Shown here piece after piece: positions 33,231 to 42,085 of a stretch of 64,000 nucleotides of DNA (its first letter is position 1; each line of letters opens with the position of its first letter). The notes under the pieces were generated by a model. That model saw nothing but the letters and a program-made list of their open reading frames with translations. It searched no databases and had not been told where the DNA came from. The stretch covers positions 124,001-188,000 of the forward strand of contig JAGAZO010000008.1 in assembly GCA_017940005.1 (NCBI GenBank), written 5' to 3'. The position numbers and the translations under genes were made by a program. Source of the stretch: Treponema sp. GTDB taxonomy: Bacteria; Spirochaetota; Spirochaetia; Treponematales; Treponemataceae.

Positions 33231-33490
33231 TACGGCAGCTTTCCTTGCAAGTCTTCTATTTTAATAAATTCTTTAAGCGCATTTTTTATGGGAACCACAG
33301 GATAGTCAACTGGTTGCGACAGCTGCACTTCTATATTTGTTTTGCCAAGTGGATTTGTCTCTATGCTGAACGTGATGGGCGTTTTATAATCTCCGAGCGG
33401 CAGCTGCATCACCGCCTCGCCTTTAAATTTGCGAAAATAATATATGGCACCATCCTCACGGTACACGTTCCTCAGTTCAAGCACTTTCAT
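33230..33490 (-). CDS. Small conserved hypothetical protein
   Basis: An 86-residue soluble protein with no signal peptide. The predicted fold is mainly beta (YREDGAIYYFRKFKGEAVMQ, then THEORETICAL strands ending in NTEVQLSQP-like segments), closing with a helix and LQGKLP. It lies between the PilZ gene and tsaE and overlaps tsaE by one base, so it is certainly cotranscribed. I do not recognise the family; position suggests a treponemal protein linked to the flagellar block only by operon structure. Confidence 0.6.
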   Translation of the reverse strand: MKVLELRNVYREDGAIYYFRKFKGEAVMQLPLGDYKTPITFSIETNPLGKTNIEVQLSQPVDYPVVPIKNALKEFIKIEDLQGKLP

Positions 33491-33529
33491 ATCGCACCTA
33501 TGATATTCTAATTGATTTTTTTTGACAAG

Positions 33530-34615
33530 TCATGCACTATCGCTTTGTTCGTGCGATACATAGTTGTAGACGTACGCAAAAATCCTGTTGCGCGCCTCAC
33601 TCGAAATTTTTGTGAAAACTATGTCGAGGAACACCGCTTCGCTCGTAATGTTTTTATGCGTGGAAACTATTTTGCCAAACGCATCATACGTTTTTTCTGC
33701 AAGCATGATTGAAACAGCAATATTTTGATTTTCTTTTATGGGCAAATTTGTTAAGATGCAGCAGCCGTCTGCGGAGATGTTTGTGAGCGTGCCGCTGTGC
33801 TCGCGCGTTTTTGCATTTTCGCTTACTGCGGAAAATGTACATGGAATGTTTATGTCGCTGCGCTTTGATTTTCGTTTTGCCTGCGTGCGCACATCATTTG
33901 TTTGCGCAAGTACCATTTCTGCACCATTGTCTAGCCCTGTCGAATATCGTATGACGCGCGCCATAAACGTATACGTCATGCCTGAATGCGTTGTAAAAAT
34001 AAACTGCGCTTTTGAAAGTGGTTCTGGTTTTGCATGCGAGTTGAAAAAATTGTGCGGCACGGCGAGCGTCATATTTTCTGCTGTGTTTTTCTTGAGCTTG
34101 CACTGAATCTGCGTTTTATCGGGTGCAATGTATATAATTTTCGTGCCCTGCACAAGCCCTGTCGTCGAAGTGATGACAGATTCTGATGCGTCCGCCATTT
34201 CAATTTTGTAGCGGAGCAGAAAAATCTTCGAGATTTTTTCTTCGTCTGCGCGTGATGAAATCATCGTGTTGTAATATTTTTTGAAAATCGCATCGAGCGT
34301 GTCAGCGTTGTTGATTGTGTGTGTGATGTTTGTCGCTTTTGTCGTGCGGCATATGTCCCATAAAAGCAGCTCCTCGTCTTTTGTAAGCGAAAACCGCTTT
34401 GCAGTTGCCGCACAATCTTTTCGTGTAGTAGGGCGCTTTTTTTGCGCTTCAATCCATTCTGGCGTGGCGTGCAGTCGTTTTATATATCGATATAGCAAGT
34501 AGATAAAGATAAAGATGATTATGATGAACAGCGGTATGACCATCCAATTATAAATGCCTGGCGTATTACGCGCCTGAATGGGGCTTATGTTTGACGGTGG
34601 CGGGTTAACTCGCAT
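33530..34615 (-). CDS. Membrane-anchored PilZ-domain protein (cyclic di-GMP receptor candidate)
   Basis: A 361-residue protein with one membrane helix near residues 24-43 (IPLFIIIIFIFIYLLYRYIK), a helical middle region, a YcgR-N-like beta domain (about 165-250) and a C-terminal PilZ domain. The PilZ motifs are visible as KRKSKRSDINIP (RxxxR-like) and NISADGCCIL (D/NxSxxG). I start it at 34615, where ATGCGAGTTAA overlaps the upstream stop; the longer frame lacks support. It would couple cyclic di-GMP to motility, matching its place behind fliD. Confidence 0.82.
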   Translation of the reverse strand: MRVNPPPSNISPIQARNTPGIYNWMVIPLFIIIIFIFIYLLYRYIKRLHATPEWIEAQKKRPTTRKDCAATAKRFSLTKDEELLLWDICRTTKATNITHTINNADTLDAIFKKYYNTMISSRADEEKISKIFLLRYKIEMADASESVITSTTGLVQGTKIIYIAPDKTQIQCKLKKNTAENMTLAVPHNFFNSHAKPEPLSKAQFIFTTHSGMTYTFMARVIRYSTGLDNGAEMVLAQTNDVRTQAKRKSKRSDINIPCTFSAVSENAKTREHSGTLTNISADGCCILTNLPIKENQNIAVSIMLAEKTYDAFGKIVSTHKNITSEAVFLDIVFTKISSEARNRIFAYVYNYVSHEQSDSA

Positions 34616-35204
34616 CAAACGACTCCAGCGCTTTTGCGACAAGCTTGAGGCGCGGGCAGATTTCGTATTCAGACAGATCGCCGACAAGCACTGTATCATT
34701 TGACTGGAGCGCGTTTTCAAATTCTTGCAGCACTGGCGTAAAGTCTGCAAAAAATTCCGCAAACGGCTTGCCGTCTATGAGCAGCGATGTATATGTCTCT
34801 GGAAAAAGCGAGGCGAGGGCAGCGGTGTGGCAGAACAAATCTATGTCGTCTGCAAGTAGTTGTATGGCAGCTGCCGCGTCTTTGCCTTTGCCGTTTTGCA
34901 AGTCAACAGGAATTTGCGCCATGCGTTCCGAGAGCGTTGCAAAAAGCGCTGAAAGTTTTTTGAAACTTTCAGCGACAGCTTGTTTTGTGACAACGTCAAA
35001 TTCTATTTTTGTGCTCTTTTCAAGCGGCAGCTGCGCAACTGCGTCAAATGCCGCTGCATCGACTTTTTTCCCGTCAACGCAAATGCCTATGACGGCGGCA
35101 TTGTTCTCTTCGCACGTAAGTTCAAACGAGCGCAAAACGTCGCCGATTGTTTTTTCATCTTCAAGCGTTGCATCAACTTGTGCGCCGTTTACATATAAAT
35201 CCAT
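34605..35204 (-). CDS. Conserved protein downstream of fliD, possible flagellar chaperone
   Basis: A 199-residue acidic soluble protein. The first 75 residues look like a small beta-grasp-type domain (MDLYVNGAQVDATLEDEKTI), and the rest is helical (FKKLSALFATLSERMAQIP, LLADDIDLFCHTAALASLF). In many bacteria fliS and fliT chaperones follow fliD, and neither is recognised elsewhere in this cluster, so a chaperone role is a fair guess. AAGGAG precedes the ATG. Its stop overlaps the PilZ gene start by 11 bp. Not a clear FliS or FliT by sequence. Confidence 0.5.
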   Translation of the reverse strand: MDLYVNGAQVDATLEDEKTIGDVLRSFELTCEENNAAVIGICVDGKKVDAAAFDAVAQLPLEKSTKIEFDVVTKQAVAESFKKLSALFATLSERMAQIPVDLQNGKGKDAAAAIQLLADDIDLFCHTAALASLFPETYTSLLIDGKPFAEFFADFTPVLQEFENALQSNDTVLVGDLSEYEICPRLKLVAKALESFDAS

Positions 35205-35223
35205 AGTTGCTCCTTACGTGCGT

Positions 35224-37284
35224 TTATTCTCTGCTTCTATTTTGCTGCCGCGTAAAATTTGAGATAGAGTTCTGCTGATTTTCAAGGCTGTTGAGCGTGC
35301 CTTCCATTGCAGTAAATTTTTTGCGCAGCTCACGTTCTTTTTGATCAAGCTGCGTTTCGAGCCGTGCAATTTTTGTCTCTGACGATTTTATTTTTGAATC
35401 GAGTGAGCTTGTCTTTGTGGATATGATGCCGCCTGTCTGCACATATGCGCCAAGCTCTTGGTCGAGGCGGTACGCGATTCCTGCATCGACAATCAAGTCT
35501 CCGTCAGTGTCATAACCGAACATGTTTTTTATGTCTTCAATGTAAGAATCGAGCGCTGAGTCGAGCTTGTTTTCGTTTATCTCAAGATAGCCGCGCAACC
35601 TGCTTGCAGAGACGCCGCCAAAGCCGCCCGACGCGCTTGTAGAGATGCCTATGTCTGCGAGCGTCGTCACGTGCGCTCCGTCAACGTATGCGTAGCGCGA
35701 GCTTTGTATGTTCTGCATGTTCGACTTCATCGACATGAGCGAGAAATCTCCCATAAAAAGACCGAGCCGTTCTGTTTCTTTTTCACGCTGCGCATCTGTC
35801 AAATACATAAGCTCGTCTATTATCTCAGGCTTGTTTTGCGAGAGAATGTTGATGAGCGCAACAGCCTCGTTGTATTTTCCAACAAACGTGATGAGCGCAT
35901 CTTTTGAAGAAACTTTGTCCGGGTCGATTTTGATAGTCGCGCTGCGGTCAGTTTTTTCATGCACATGCAGCGTTACGTCGGGCACCACATCGTCGATGTC
36001 GTTTGACGGTCTGCGTATGGTGATGCCCTGATATTTGATGATTGCGTCCTGCGCTGTGGAGACGGCGTTGTTCGGCGTATATCCGCCGGCAGTTTTTGTG
36101 TCGTATGACGATACGCTTGACATGACGAACGATGTGCCTGTGTTGCGGTTTCGCACGGCTAGTGCGGTGATGCCCTCGTATTCGCTCGTATCTATGTCAA
36201 CAGCAGTTTTCTCGTTTGCCAAAATATTTGGCGTGTCTATTTCCCGTTCGCTGCCGTCGGCCATGACTGCATATACGACATGTGTCGATGTTATGGGCAC
36301 AAGCGGCTCGGCAGTTTTTTGCACGCTTTCGCCAAGCTGCGTATCTGAAGGGTTGTTGTATATGGTAACGTCGCCGAAAAACGCGGCGCCTGCATCTGGC
36401 AAGACGGGGCGTTCTGGCGCTCTGTTCATTTCTACTGTGATGTCCGCTACAGCTTGCTTTGTGAGCGTAAATGTGATGTGCTGCCCGTGCGCTGCGTTGG
36501 GAATGGCAAGCGAAAATCCTGAACGCGGCGGAATAGTCACCGCGTTTTCAGAAACGCTTATGCCTGCGTTTGTAATGCGCGGCATGCCCGCTTGGTCTGC
36601 TGCGTTCGGCTCGTTCGGTGCCGCGCGGAATTCTGCTTGCATTGTTCCAAACGACACGCCGCTTGTTTTTGCAGGCGAAATCATGCCCGCTTCTATGGCA
36701 AATGTTTTTGCATCGTCTTCAAATATGAGACGGTTCGCTTCGCCTGTTTTTTGCGATTCTATGAGCAGTGTCTTTTGCCCCGCGCTCACACCTATGACGA
36801 GCGATTTTACAATGTCGCCGCCGCGCTTATTGAGCGCATTTGAAAACTCTGTGAGCGAGCCGCCTTTCCATTGGAACGAGACAGATTTGTCTGCGACTTT
36901 GAACGTATATGTGCCTTGCGGTACTTTTTTGTCTTGCGGAAGCTCTGCGGAAAGAAAACGGTCTGCTGCCGCAGGTTGCACCACATCTATCTTAAACGAC
37001 TGGTATTGTGCCCCGCGGCTCGCATCCGCTGTAATTGCAAATTCATCAGATGAACTTGCAAGCTTATTGTTGAAAGGATTCTCGTAGGAATACAGCATTT
37101 TGACGCTCTCGCGGAATTCCGTAAGCTTGCGGTTTACGTCGCGCCACGCCGTTTGCTGCGCCTGGTAGGTTTTGAGCGTGTCCTGCTCCCTTGTAAGCGG
37201 AACACGCTCAACCTGCATCAGCTTTTCTACCGTATCGTTTGTGTTGTACTGGTTAGTGACACCCGGTATATTTATTCCTGGCAT
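35224..37284 (-). CDS. fliD: Flagellar filament cap protein FliD
   Basis: Caps the growing periplasmic filament and guides flagellin folding; 686 residues. N-terminal MPGINIPGVTNQYNTNDTVE and VERVPLTREQDTLKTYQAQQ are typical, as is the C-terminal coiled coil (SKIKSSETKIARLETQLDQK) followed by FTAMEGTLNSLENQ. The domain inserted between is long, hence a larger FliD than the 450-470 residues of enteric bacteria. Start at 37284 by homology; a TTG three codons upstream is possible. It lies 27 bp after flaG. Confidence 0.93.
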   Translation of the reverse strand: MPGINIPGVTNQYNTNDTVEKLMQVERVPLTREQDTLKTYQAQQTAWRDVNRKLTEFRESVKMLYSYENPFNNKLASSSDEFAITADASRGAQYQSFKIDVVQPAAADRFLSAELPQDKKVPQGTYTFKVADKSVSFQWKGGSLTEFSNALNKRGGDIVKSLVIGVSAGQKTLLIESQKTGEANRLIFEDDAKTFAIEAGMISPAKTSGVSFGTMQAEFRAAPNEPNAADQAGMPRITNAGISVSENAVTIPPRSGFSLAIPNAAHGQHITFTLTKQAVADITVEMNRAPERPVLPDAGAAFFGDVTIYNNPSDTQLGESVQKTAEPLVPITSTHVVYAVMADGSEREIDTPNILANEKTAVDIDTSEYEGITALAVRNRNTGTSFVMSSVSSYDTKTAGGYTPNNAVSTAQDAIIKYQGITIRRPSNDIDDVVPDVTLHVHEKTDRSATIKIDPDKVSSKDALITFVGKYNEAVALINILSQNKPEIIDELMYLTDAQREKETERLGLFMGDFSLMSMKSNMQNIQSSRYAYVDGAHVTTLADIGISTSASGGFGGVSASRLRGYLEINENKLDSALDSYIEDIKNMFGYDTDGDLIVDAGIAYRLDQELGAYVQTGGIISTKTSSLDSKIKSSETKIARLETQLDQKERELRKKFTAMEGTLNSLENQQNSISNFTRQQNRSRE

Positions 37285-37311
37285 AAAATCCAACTGCCTG
37301 AAATAAGATGA

Positions 37312-37698
37312 TTAAATCATTTCATCAAAAAGCAGACCTATTGCTTTTTTCATGCTGACTTTCATCTTTTGGATCTCTTCCGACGGTATTTGCTTTATCA
37401 CCTTGTTAGTGTTTGGATCCAATACGCTTATGACGATGTCGCCGAGCTCTTCATTTACGCTGAATCGCAGGCTTCGCCGTCCCATTACCATCTCAGACAG
37501 CCTTTGGAGCTGCTGAGCGTTTTCTCTTACTTCGGCAATATTTTGTGCAATGTTTTGCGCAACTTCCGCTCCCCCCGGAACAGACCGAGCAACCCCGACA
37601 GTGCCTGTGCCTACGGTTGCACTTTGCGGAGCGACTTTGAAGTAATTCTGGCCATCCATTGCCAAATTCTGCCCGATAAGATTCGATATTGTATTCAT
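37312..37698 (-). CDS. flaG: FlaG family flagellar protein
   Basis: A 128-residue protein of the FlaG family, linked to filament length control in other bacteria. The conserved C-terminal half reads LRFSVNEELGDIVISVLDPN then KVIKQIPSEEIQKMK. The N-terminal half is Gln/Asn/Ala-rich. AGGAGG lies ten bases before the ATG. It sits between flaB and fliD, the standard position. Confidence 0.9.
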   Translation of the reverse strand: MNTISNLIGQNLAMDGQNYFKVAPQSATVGTGTVGVARSVPGGAEVAQNIAQNIAEVRENAQQLQRLSEMVMGRRSLRFSVNEELGDIVISVLDPNTNKVIKQIPSEEIQKMKVSMKKAIGLLFDEMI

Positions 37699-37804
37699 AG
37701 GGCATTATCCTCCTGAAAAAGAACGGGAAAGGGCGCATCTTTTCCGTCCACGTTTTGCTGTCAAAAGACAACATCCAGCAGTCTCTTAAACAGCAAATCG
37801 ATTT

Positions 37805-38653
37805 TTATTGCAGCAACGCTAAAACGTTTTGCGTTTGAGCGTTCGCCTGTGCAAGCATTGCAGTTCCCGACTGTGTGAGAATCGAGTTCTTTGTGTAGTC
37901 AACAATCTCGGATGCCATGTTCGTGTCCCTGATGAGAGACTCGGCAGCCTGCGTGTTTTCCGCAGCAATGTTCACACCGCGTGCAGCCATTTCAAAGCGG
38001 TTCTGGTATGCGCCTAAGTCAGCGCGCTGCCTCGTCACTTGAAGCAGTGCGTTGTCTACAGCTGCCAGAGCAGCATTTGCCAAATCTGGCGAAGAAATGG
38101 AAATCTGCTGTTCGTCGCCATTCTGATTTTTGAGACTAAGTGCCTCAGCCGTCATCGTGCCGACATATACACGTACATTCTGGTCAACGTTTGCACCGAC
38201 TTGGAACTGCATAATGCGGTCTCCGTCTTGGGCAAAACTGCCTTGCAGCATGTTCATGCCGTTGAATTGGGCCTGACTTGCGATTCTGTCAACTTCTGCA
38301 ACAAGCTGAGATACCTCAACTTGAATTTGCATTCTGTCTTCATCGCTGTAGATGCCGTTTGAAGCCTGAACTGCAAGCTCTCGCACGCGCTGAAGAATAT
38401 CTGTCGTTTCGTTCAGATAGCCTTCTGTCGTTTGCAAGAATGAAACACCGCTTTCAATGTTTCTGCTCGCTTGGTTCAAGCCGCGAATCTGGCTGCGCAT
38501 CTTTTCAGATACGGCAAGACCTGATGCATCGTCGCCGGCTTTATTAATCCGTTCACCAGAAGAGAGCTTCTCTATGTTTTTTTGTATGTTGGCATTTGAC
38601 ACGCCGAGCACACGGTCAGCATAGAGCGAACTCATGTTGTGATTAATAACCAT
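37805..38653 (-). CDS. flaB: Periplasmic flagellar filament core protein FlaB (second copy)
   Basis: Core flagellin of 282 residues. N-terminal [17 protein letters not shown] and [21 protein letters not shown]-terminal SIVLT-type end with [20 protein letters not shown]. Like other spirochaete FlaB it has only a short central domain. I start it at 38653, eight bases after GGAGG; the longer frame to 38683 adds ten residues upstream of that ribosome site. The central region differs clearly from the first copy ([20 protein letters not shown] against the SMWFHIGAN form). Downstream of a structured 280-bp leader. Confidence 0.96.
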   Translation of the reverse strand: MVINHNMSSLYADRVLGVSNANIQKNIEKLSSGERINKAGDDASGLAVSEKMRSQIRGLNQASRNIESGVSFLQTTEGYLNETTDILQRVRELAVQASNGIYSDEDRMQIQVEVSQLVAEVDRIASQAQFNGMNMLQGSFAQDGDRIMQFQVGANVDQNVRVYVGTMTAEALSLKNQNGDEQQISISSPDLANAALAAVDNALLQVTRQRADLGAYQNRFEMAARGVNIAAENTQAAESLIRDTNMASEIVDYTKNSILTQSGTAMLAQANAQTQNVLALLQ

Positions 38654-38931
38654 ACTTGTGCCCTCCATGTTTACGTACCGCAAAACTTCATGCTTTGCGA
38701 CCTGGCTGTGTCAGGCTGCCTCCCGGTTAGTGCGCCCCCGGAAAGCGGATTCAGACCTTTCGCAGCAGGAAAAGTCAGCCTGACGGATGCCCGCGCAAGC
38801 CGATTTTTCCTGCCGCCACAGCCTATGGACGGCACAATGTCAAAGAACAAAGCGCGTCTGAACGCACGCTTGATACTGTGCAACTGAGCAAGGAGGGCGT
38901 AAACCCAATACCCCGCTTATAGTATACTACA
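38654..38931 (-). ncRNA. Structured leader between the two flaB genes
   Basis: On the minus strand four 9-nt segments occur in the order a (38805-38813), b (38776-38784), a' (38765-38773), b' (38710-38718). a pairs with a' (GCAGGAAAA/TTTTCCTGC) and b with b' (GTCAGGCTG/CAGCCTGAC), so the helices either form a pseudoknot or exclude each other. A further hairpin CGCAAA/TTTGCG at 38679-38699 lies just before the ribosome site. I see no match to a riboswitch class that I know. Confidence 0.55.
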
Positions 38932-39792
38932 CTATCTCAATAAAGACAAGACGCTTTGCGACTGCGAATTGGCTTGCGCCAGCATCGCAATGCCTGCCTG
39001 CTGCAATACCGTGTCTTTAGTGAATTCCACCATAGAACGCGCCATGTTCGTGTCGCGGATGCGGCTTTCAGAAGCTTGCATGTTTTCCGCTGCAATGTCG
39101 AGGCCGCGCACTGCGTATTCCATGCGGTTTTGATACGCACCCAAATCTGCACGCTGCTTGTTGATTTTCTTGATTGCTTCATCGAGCGTACCGATAACGC
39201 GGTTTGCCTCTTCAGGCGTTGCAATCGAAACTTTCGACTCGTCGCCAAGATTGCGAAGTCCGAGTGCTGTTGCAGACATGGTGCCGATGTACACCTGCGT
39301 GCGCTGGTCCATGTTTGCGCCGATGTGGAACCACATTGAGCCGGTTACTGAGTTTTCTCCCGTCGGACGTGCAAAGCGACCGGTGAGCATGTTCATGCCG
39401 TTGAACTGCGCAGAACTTGCAATGCGGTCAATTTCGTCAACGAGCGAAGAAACTTCGACTTGAATCTGCATCCTGTCTTCGTCGCTGTAGATGCCGTTTG
39501 AAGCCTGGACTGCAAGCTCGCGGATGCGCTGAATGATGTCAGTTGTTTCTTGCAAGTAGCCTTCAGTTGTTTGGATAAAGCTGATGCCATTCTGCGCATT
39601 TGTAGAAGCCTGATTCAATCCGCGAATCTGGCTGCGCATCTTCTCAGATACAGCAAGACCGGACGCGTCGTCGCCTGCACGATTGATTCTTTCACCGGAC
39701 GAAAGTTTTTCCATGTCTTTGGAAAGACCGACTCCGGTAACACCGAGTTGACGATTGGCAAATAATGCCGACATGTTGTGGTTGATAACCAT
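38932..39792 (-). CDS. flaB: Periplasmic flagellar filament core protein FlaB (first copy)
   Basis: Core flagellin of 286 residues: [17 protein letters not shown] at the start, [20 protein letters not shown] in the helical core, the [19 protein letters not shown] segment shared with treponemal FlaB2-type proteins, and [17 protein letters not shown] at the end. The ATG at 39792 lies seven bases after GGAGG. A sigma-28-type promoter sits about 165 bp upstream and the leader has a CsrA-type hairpin. Transcription probably continues through the structured gap into the second flaB. Confidence 0.97.
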   Translation of the reverse strand: MVINHNMSALFANRQLGVTGVGLSKDMEKLSSGERINRAGDDASGLAVSEKMRSQIRGLNQASTNAQNGISFIQTTEGYLQETTDIIQRIRELAVQASNGIYSDEDRMQIQVEVSSLVDEIDRIASSAQFNGMNMLTGRFARPTGENSVTGSMWFHIGANMDQRTQVYIGTMSATALGLRNLGDESKVSIATPEEANRVIGTLDEAIKKINKQRADLGAYQNRMEYAVRGLDIAAENMQASESRIRDTNMARSMVEFTKDTVLQQAGIAMLAQANSQSQSVLSLLR

Positions 39793-39836
39793 AGGTATTC
39801 CTCCGTGGAATAGATGTACAGCAGAATCCTTTCTGC
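39793..39836 (-). promoter_or_regulatory. CsrA-binding candidate sites in the flaB leader
   Basis: GCAGAA (39831-39836 on the other strand) and TTCTGC enclose an AGGA loop (39827-39830): a 6-bp hairpin presenting GGA. A second GGA is in the Shine-Dalgarno (39800-39804). Two such sites about 25 nt apart are the usual CsrA arrangement. Confidence 0.65.
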
Positions 39837-39956
39837 CGGATTTGCAAAAAAGCGTATTTGTCTACAAGGCTACATATACACATTTCTGCAAGCGAACTGC
39901 AGGTACGTAACGGTTCGGCTTAACAAGTCGCGTACACGCACCTCAATTCACTTTTA

Positions 39957-39983
39957 ATATCGGCATTTGCTTGAAAAACGTTG
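39957..39983 (-). promoter_or_regulatory. Sigma-28 promoter of flaB
   Basis: CAACGTTT (39976-39983), 11 bp, GCCGATAT (39957-39964). Compared with TAAAGTTT-N11-GCCGATAA this is 6/8 and 7/8. Confidence 0.75.
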
Positions 39984-40249
39984 AGCAAAAAAAATCATTT
40001 TTTTTAGACTTTTTACAGTATATAACTATTCTGATGTATAGTTGATTTGTACAGGCAAATGCTAGCTCCTGGTACGCTGCGGCGGGTATGGTGATATTTA
40101 TGAATTGCCTCAAATATTTTCTAAATGTGCGGGCACGTGTACTGCATGCAACTGCGCACTAATACAACACTCCCGAAACTGATGTTTCACTCGTTGTTGT
40201 TTTTTTTAATAACAAAAAGGCTTTAATCACGTTGTGCTATACGGCATGT
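39984..40249. other. Gap between the flaB promoter and rdgB
   Basis: No gene seen. It is AT-rich with a short GAAAC/GTTTC hairpin near 40.18 kb, which may help end rdgB transcripts. Nothing else can be supported. Confidence 0.4.
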
Positions 40250-40897
40250 TCATTCTAGCGCGATAGTGCGGATAAGCTGTTGCATTGCACGTCCCGCTTT
40301 TCCGCGATGGGAGATAGCATTTTTCTCGTCGTCGGAAAGCTCTGCGACAGTTCTATTGCATTCTGGCAATAGGAAAATAGGATCGTAGCCAAATCCGTGT
40401 TCGCCACGCGCGTTTTCCATTGAATTTACGATTGCACCTTCGAGTGTTTCTTCTGCAACGTACAGGCGGTCGTTGCCAAGATACAGCACCATTGCGCACG
40501 TATAGTGTGCGCTCCGCTCTCCGTGCAGAAAGCGAGATGCGTCAACACCGCGTAAAAGTGCGTCGTTCAGCTCTGCAATGAGCAGTGCGTTTTTTTCTTT
40601 TTGCGAAAGCTCTTTGCCGTTTTGCAAAGATGCGCCTGTGTAACGCGACGAATAAATGCCCGGTCTGCCGCCGAGTGCGTCAACACAGATTCCAGAGTCG
40701 TCCGCAATGACAGGGCAGCGCACAATTTCATAAAGCGCGCGTGCTTTGATGAGGCTGTTTTCATAAAATGTGGTGCCTGTCTCATCGGGATTGAATCCGA
40801 TGCCTTCATCCGACGGAATGACGACAGCATGAGGTGCGAGAATCTCTGTCATTTCATATTTTTTATTTTTGTTGTTTGTGGCAAGATAGATTTTCAT
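40250..40897 (-). CDS. rdgB: XTP/dITP diphosphatase (RdgB/HAM1)
   Basis: House-cleaning pyrophosphatase that removes ITP, dITP and XTP; 215 residues. MKIYLATNNKNKKYEMTEIL is the start signature, with IADDSGICVDALGG, GEHGFGYDPIFLLP and the final SHRGKAGRAM all in place. The start at 40897 fits the family; a longer frame to 40954 is not supported. TACAAT ends six bases before this ATG and there is no Shine-Dalgarno, so a leaderless mRNA is predicted. Confidence 0.95.
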   Translation of the reverse strand: MKIYLATNNKNKKYEMTEILAPHAVVIPSDEGIGFNPDETGTTFYENSLIKARALYEIVRCPVIADDSGICVDALGGRPGIYSSRYTGASLQNGKELSQKEKNALLIAELNDALLRGVDASRFLHGERSAHYTCAMVLYLGNDRLYVAEETLEGAIVNSMENARGEHGFGYDPIFLLPECNRTVAELSDDEKNAISHRGKAGRAMQQLIRTIALE

Positions 40898-40903
40898 GCA
40901 CGT

Positions 40904-40909
40904 ATTGTA
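40904..40909 (-). promoter_or_regulatory. rdgB -10 element, leaderless arrangement
   Basis: TACAAT on the minus strand, six bases from the rdgB ATG. The -35 region is weak. Confidence 0.4.
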
Positions 40910-40963
40910 ACGCAAAAATGAAAAAAAATCAGCGATAAAGACAATATGCAACAACTTGTAAAA

Positions 40964-41863
40964 TTATTTTTTATTGCACTGTTCTCTGTCTGCCATTTTT
41001 TGTGCGCGCGTAATATAATAGCTTACTTGCCGTTCGCAAATGCCTAGCACACGCGCTATCATTTTATTTGTGGGACATACGCGATATCTGCGTTCCTGTA
41101 GCTCTTTATTCTTGCATCTCCAGTTTTCTGTTTGGTGAATATACTTCTTTTTGAGCGATTCTAAGTGCAGTGCGCCTTTATTGTTGTATTTCATTTGCAG
41201 ATAGTATTTACGATGGAAATAATACGCGTTGTCTCTTCGTTGAATTGCAGAGTTTCGTCGTCGTATGCGCGTATAGAGATATGAATTAAGCGTTGCAATA
41301 ATGCGCGTTAGCTCCGTGTTTCGCAAATGACAGTATGAGCTCACTGTATCAATTGAATCGAGCGGGATATAATAGCTTGATTTTAATGCAAGGATGAGCG
41401 CCATCTTTGCATTTGATGCGCTGTGCGTTGGACAGCGTTTTCTAATCGATTTCCATATCTGCGTATTTTCGACAGGTGCGTAGTTTACTGTTTTTTCTGC
41501 AACATGCAAATTATCGTGTTCTATGTCGTTTTCAAAATCTCGCGGATACGGATAATTGAATTCTTTTATTGTTTCGTTGGCAAGAAAGTTTTTCATTTCA
41601 ACGCGTTTTTGCGTCAGTATAAGCCCTTGTATGAATGCATACAGATATCCGCGGAACGAACCGCATGTTGCATTGTAGCGCGCAAACACGTTGCAGCCTT
41701 TTTGCAAAAAAGCAACAATAATTTCGCTGCGAAAATCTTCATCGTAGCTAGCAAGTGCAAATCGACGCGGCGCGCGATAGATTTCTTCTGCAATACGTTT
41801 AACTGCGTCTGTCTTTGAAATTTTTCCTGATGAAACGAGATATGGCAAATCCTCTATGTCCAT
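40964..41863 (-). CDS. Possible divergent sigma-like or DNA-binding regulator
   Basis: A 299-residue basic protein. I start it at 41863 (MDIEDLPYLVSSGKIS), with AGGAG nine bases before. Residues 15-90 recall a sigma-70 region 2: YDEDFRSEIIVAFLQKG then FARYNATCGSFRGYLYAFIQ. The C-terminus holds a helix-turn-helix like region 4: TNKMIARVLGICERQVSYYI. The middle is Arg/Lys/Tyr-rich. It lies next to rdgB with a 66-bp gap and not far from the flagellin genes. It is not the canonical FliA. Function is inferred from fold-like resemblance only. Confidence 0.5.
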   Translation of the reverse strand: MDIEDLPYLVSSGKISKTDAVKRIAEEIYRAPRRFALASYDEDFRSEIIVAFLQKGCNVFARYNATCGSFRGYLYAFIQGLILTQKRVEMKNFLANETIKEFNYPYPRDFENDIEHDNLHVAEKTVNYAPVENTQIWKSIRKRCPTHSASNAKMALILALKSSYYIPLDSIDTVSSYCHLRNTELTRIIATLNSYLYTRIRRRNSAIQRRDNAYYFHRKYYLQMKYNNKGALHLESLKKKYIHQTENWRCKNKELQERRYRVCPTNKMIARVLGICERQVSYYITRAQKMADREQCNKK

Positions 41864-42085
41864 GTGGTACAACTCCTGTGCAAAATTTGATACGGGAATG
41901 AATAGCAAGAATCGTGCCAAGTATGCGGTGAATACAGATATGTTGTTGCCGCTATTTCTGTGCATGGCGAATCATCAGCAGGTTGGGAGAATGTGCTCTC
42001 ATGCGGTATTGCACTTTGATGCGCTGCTCATAGTTGCAGTTGTTGCCGCGTTGTTCGCGCAAGCGTTGCATGATGCGCACAAAAG

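Noticed and set aside
38654-38931. Cyclic di-GMP riboswitch upstream of the second flaB
   Set aside because: A GTCGCAAAGC string recalls the GEMM class, but the other conserved loops and the P1 stem are missing and the helix order differs.
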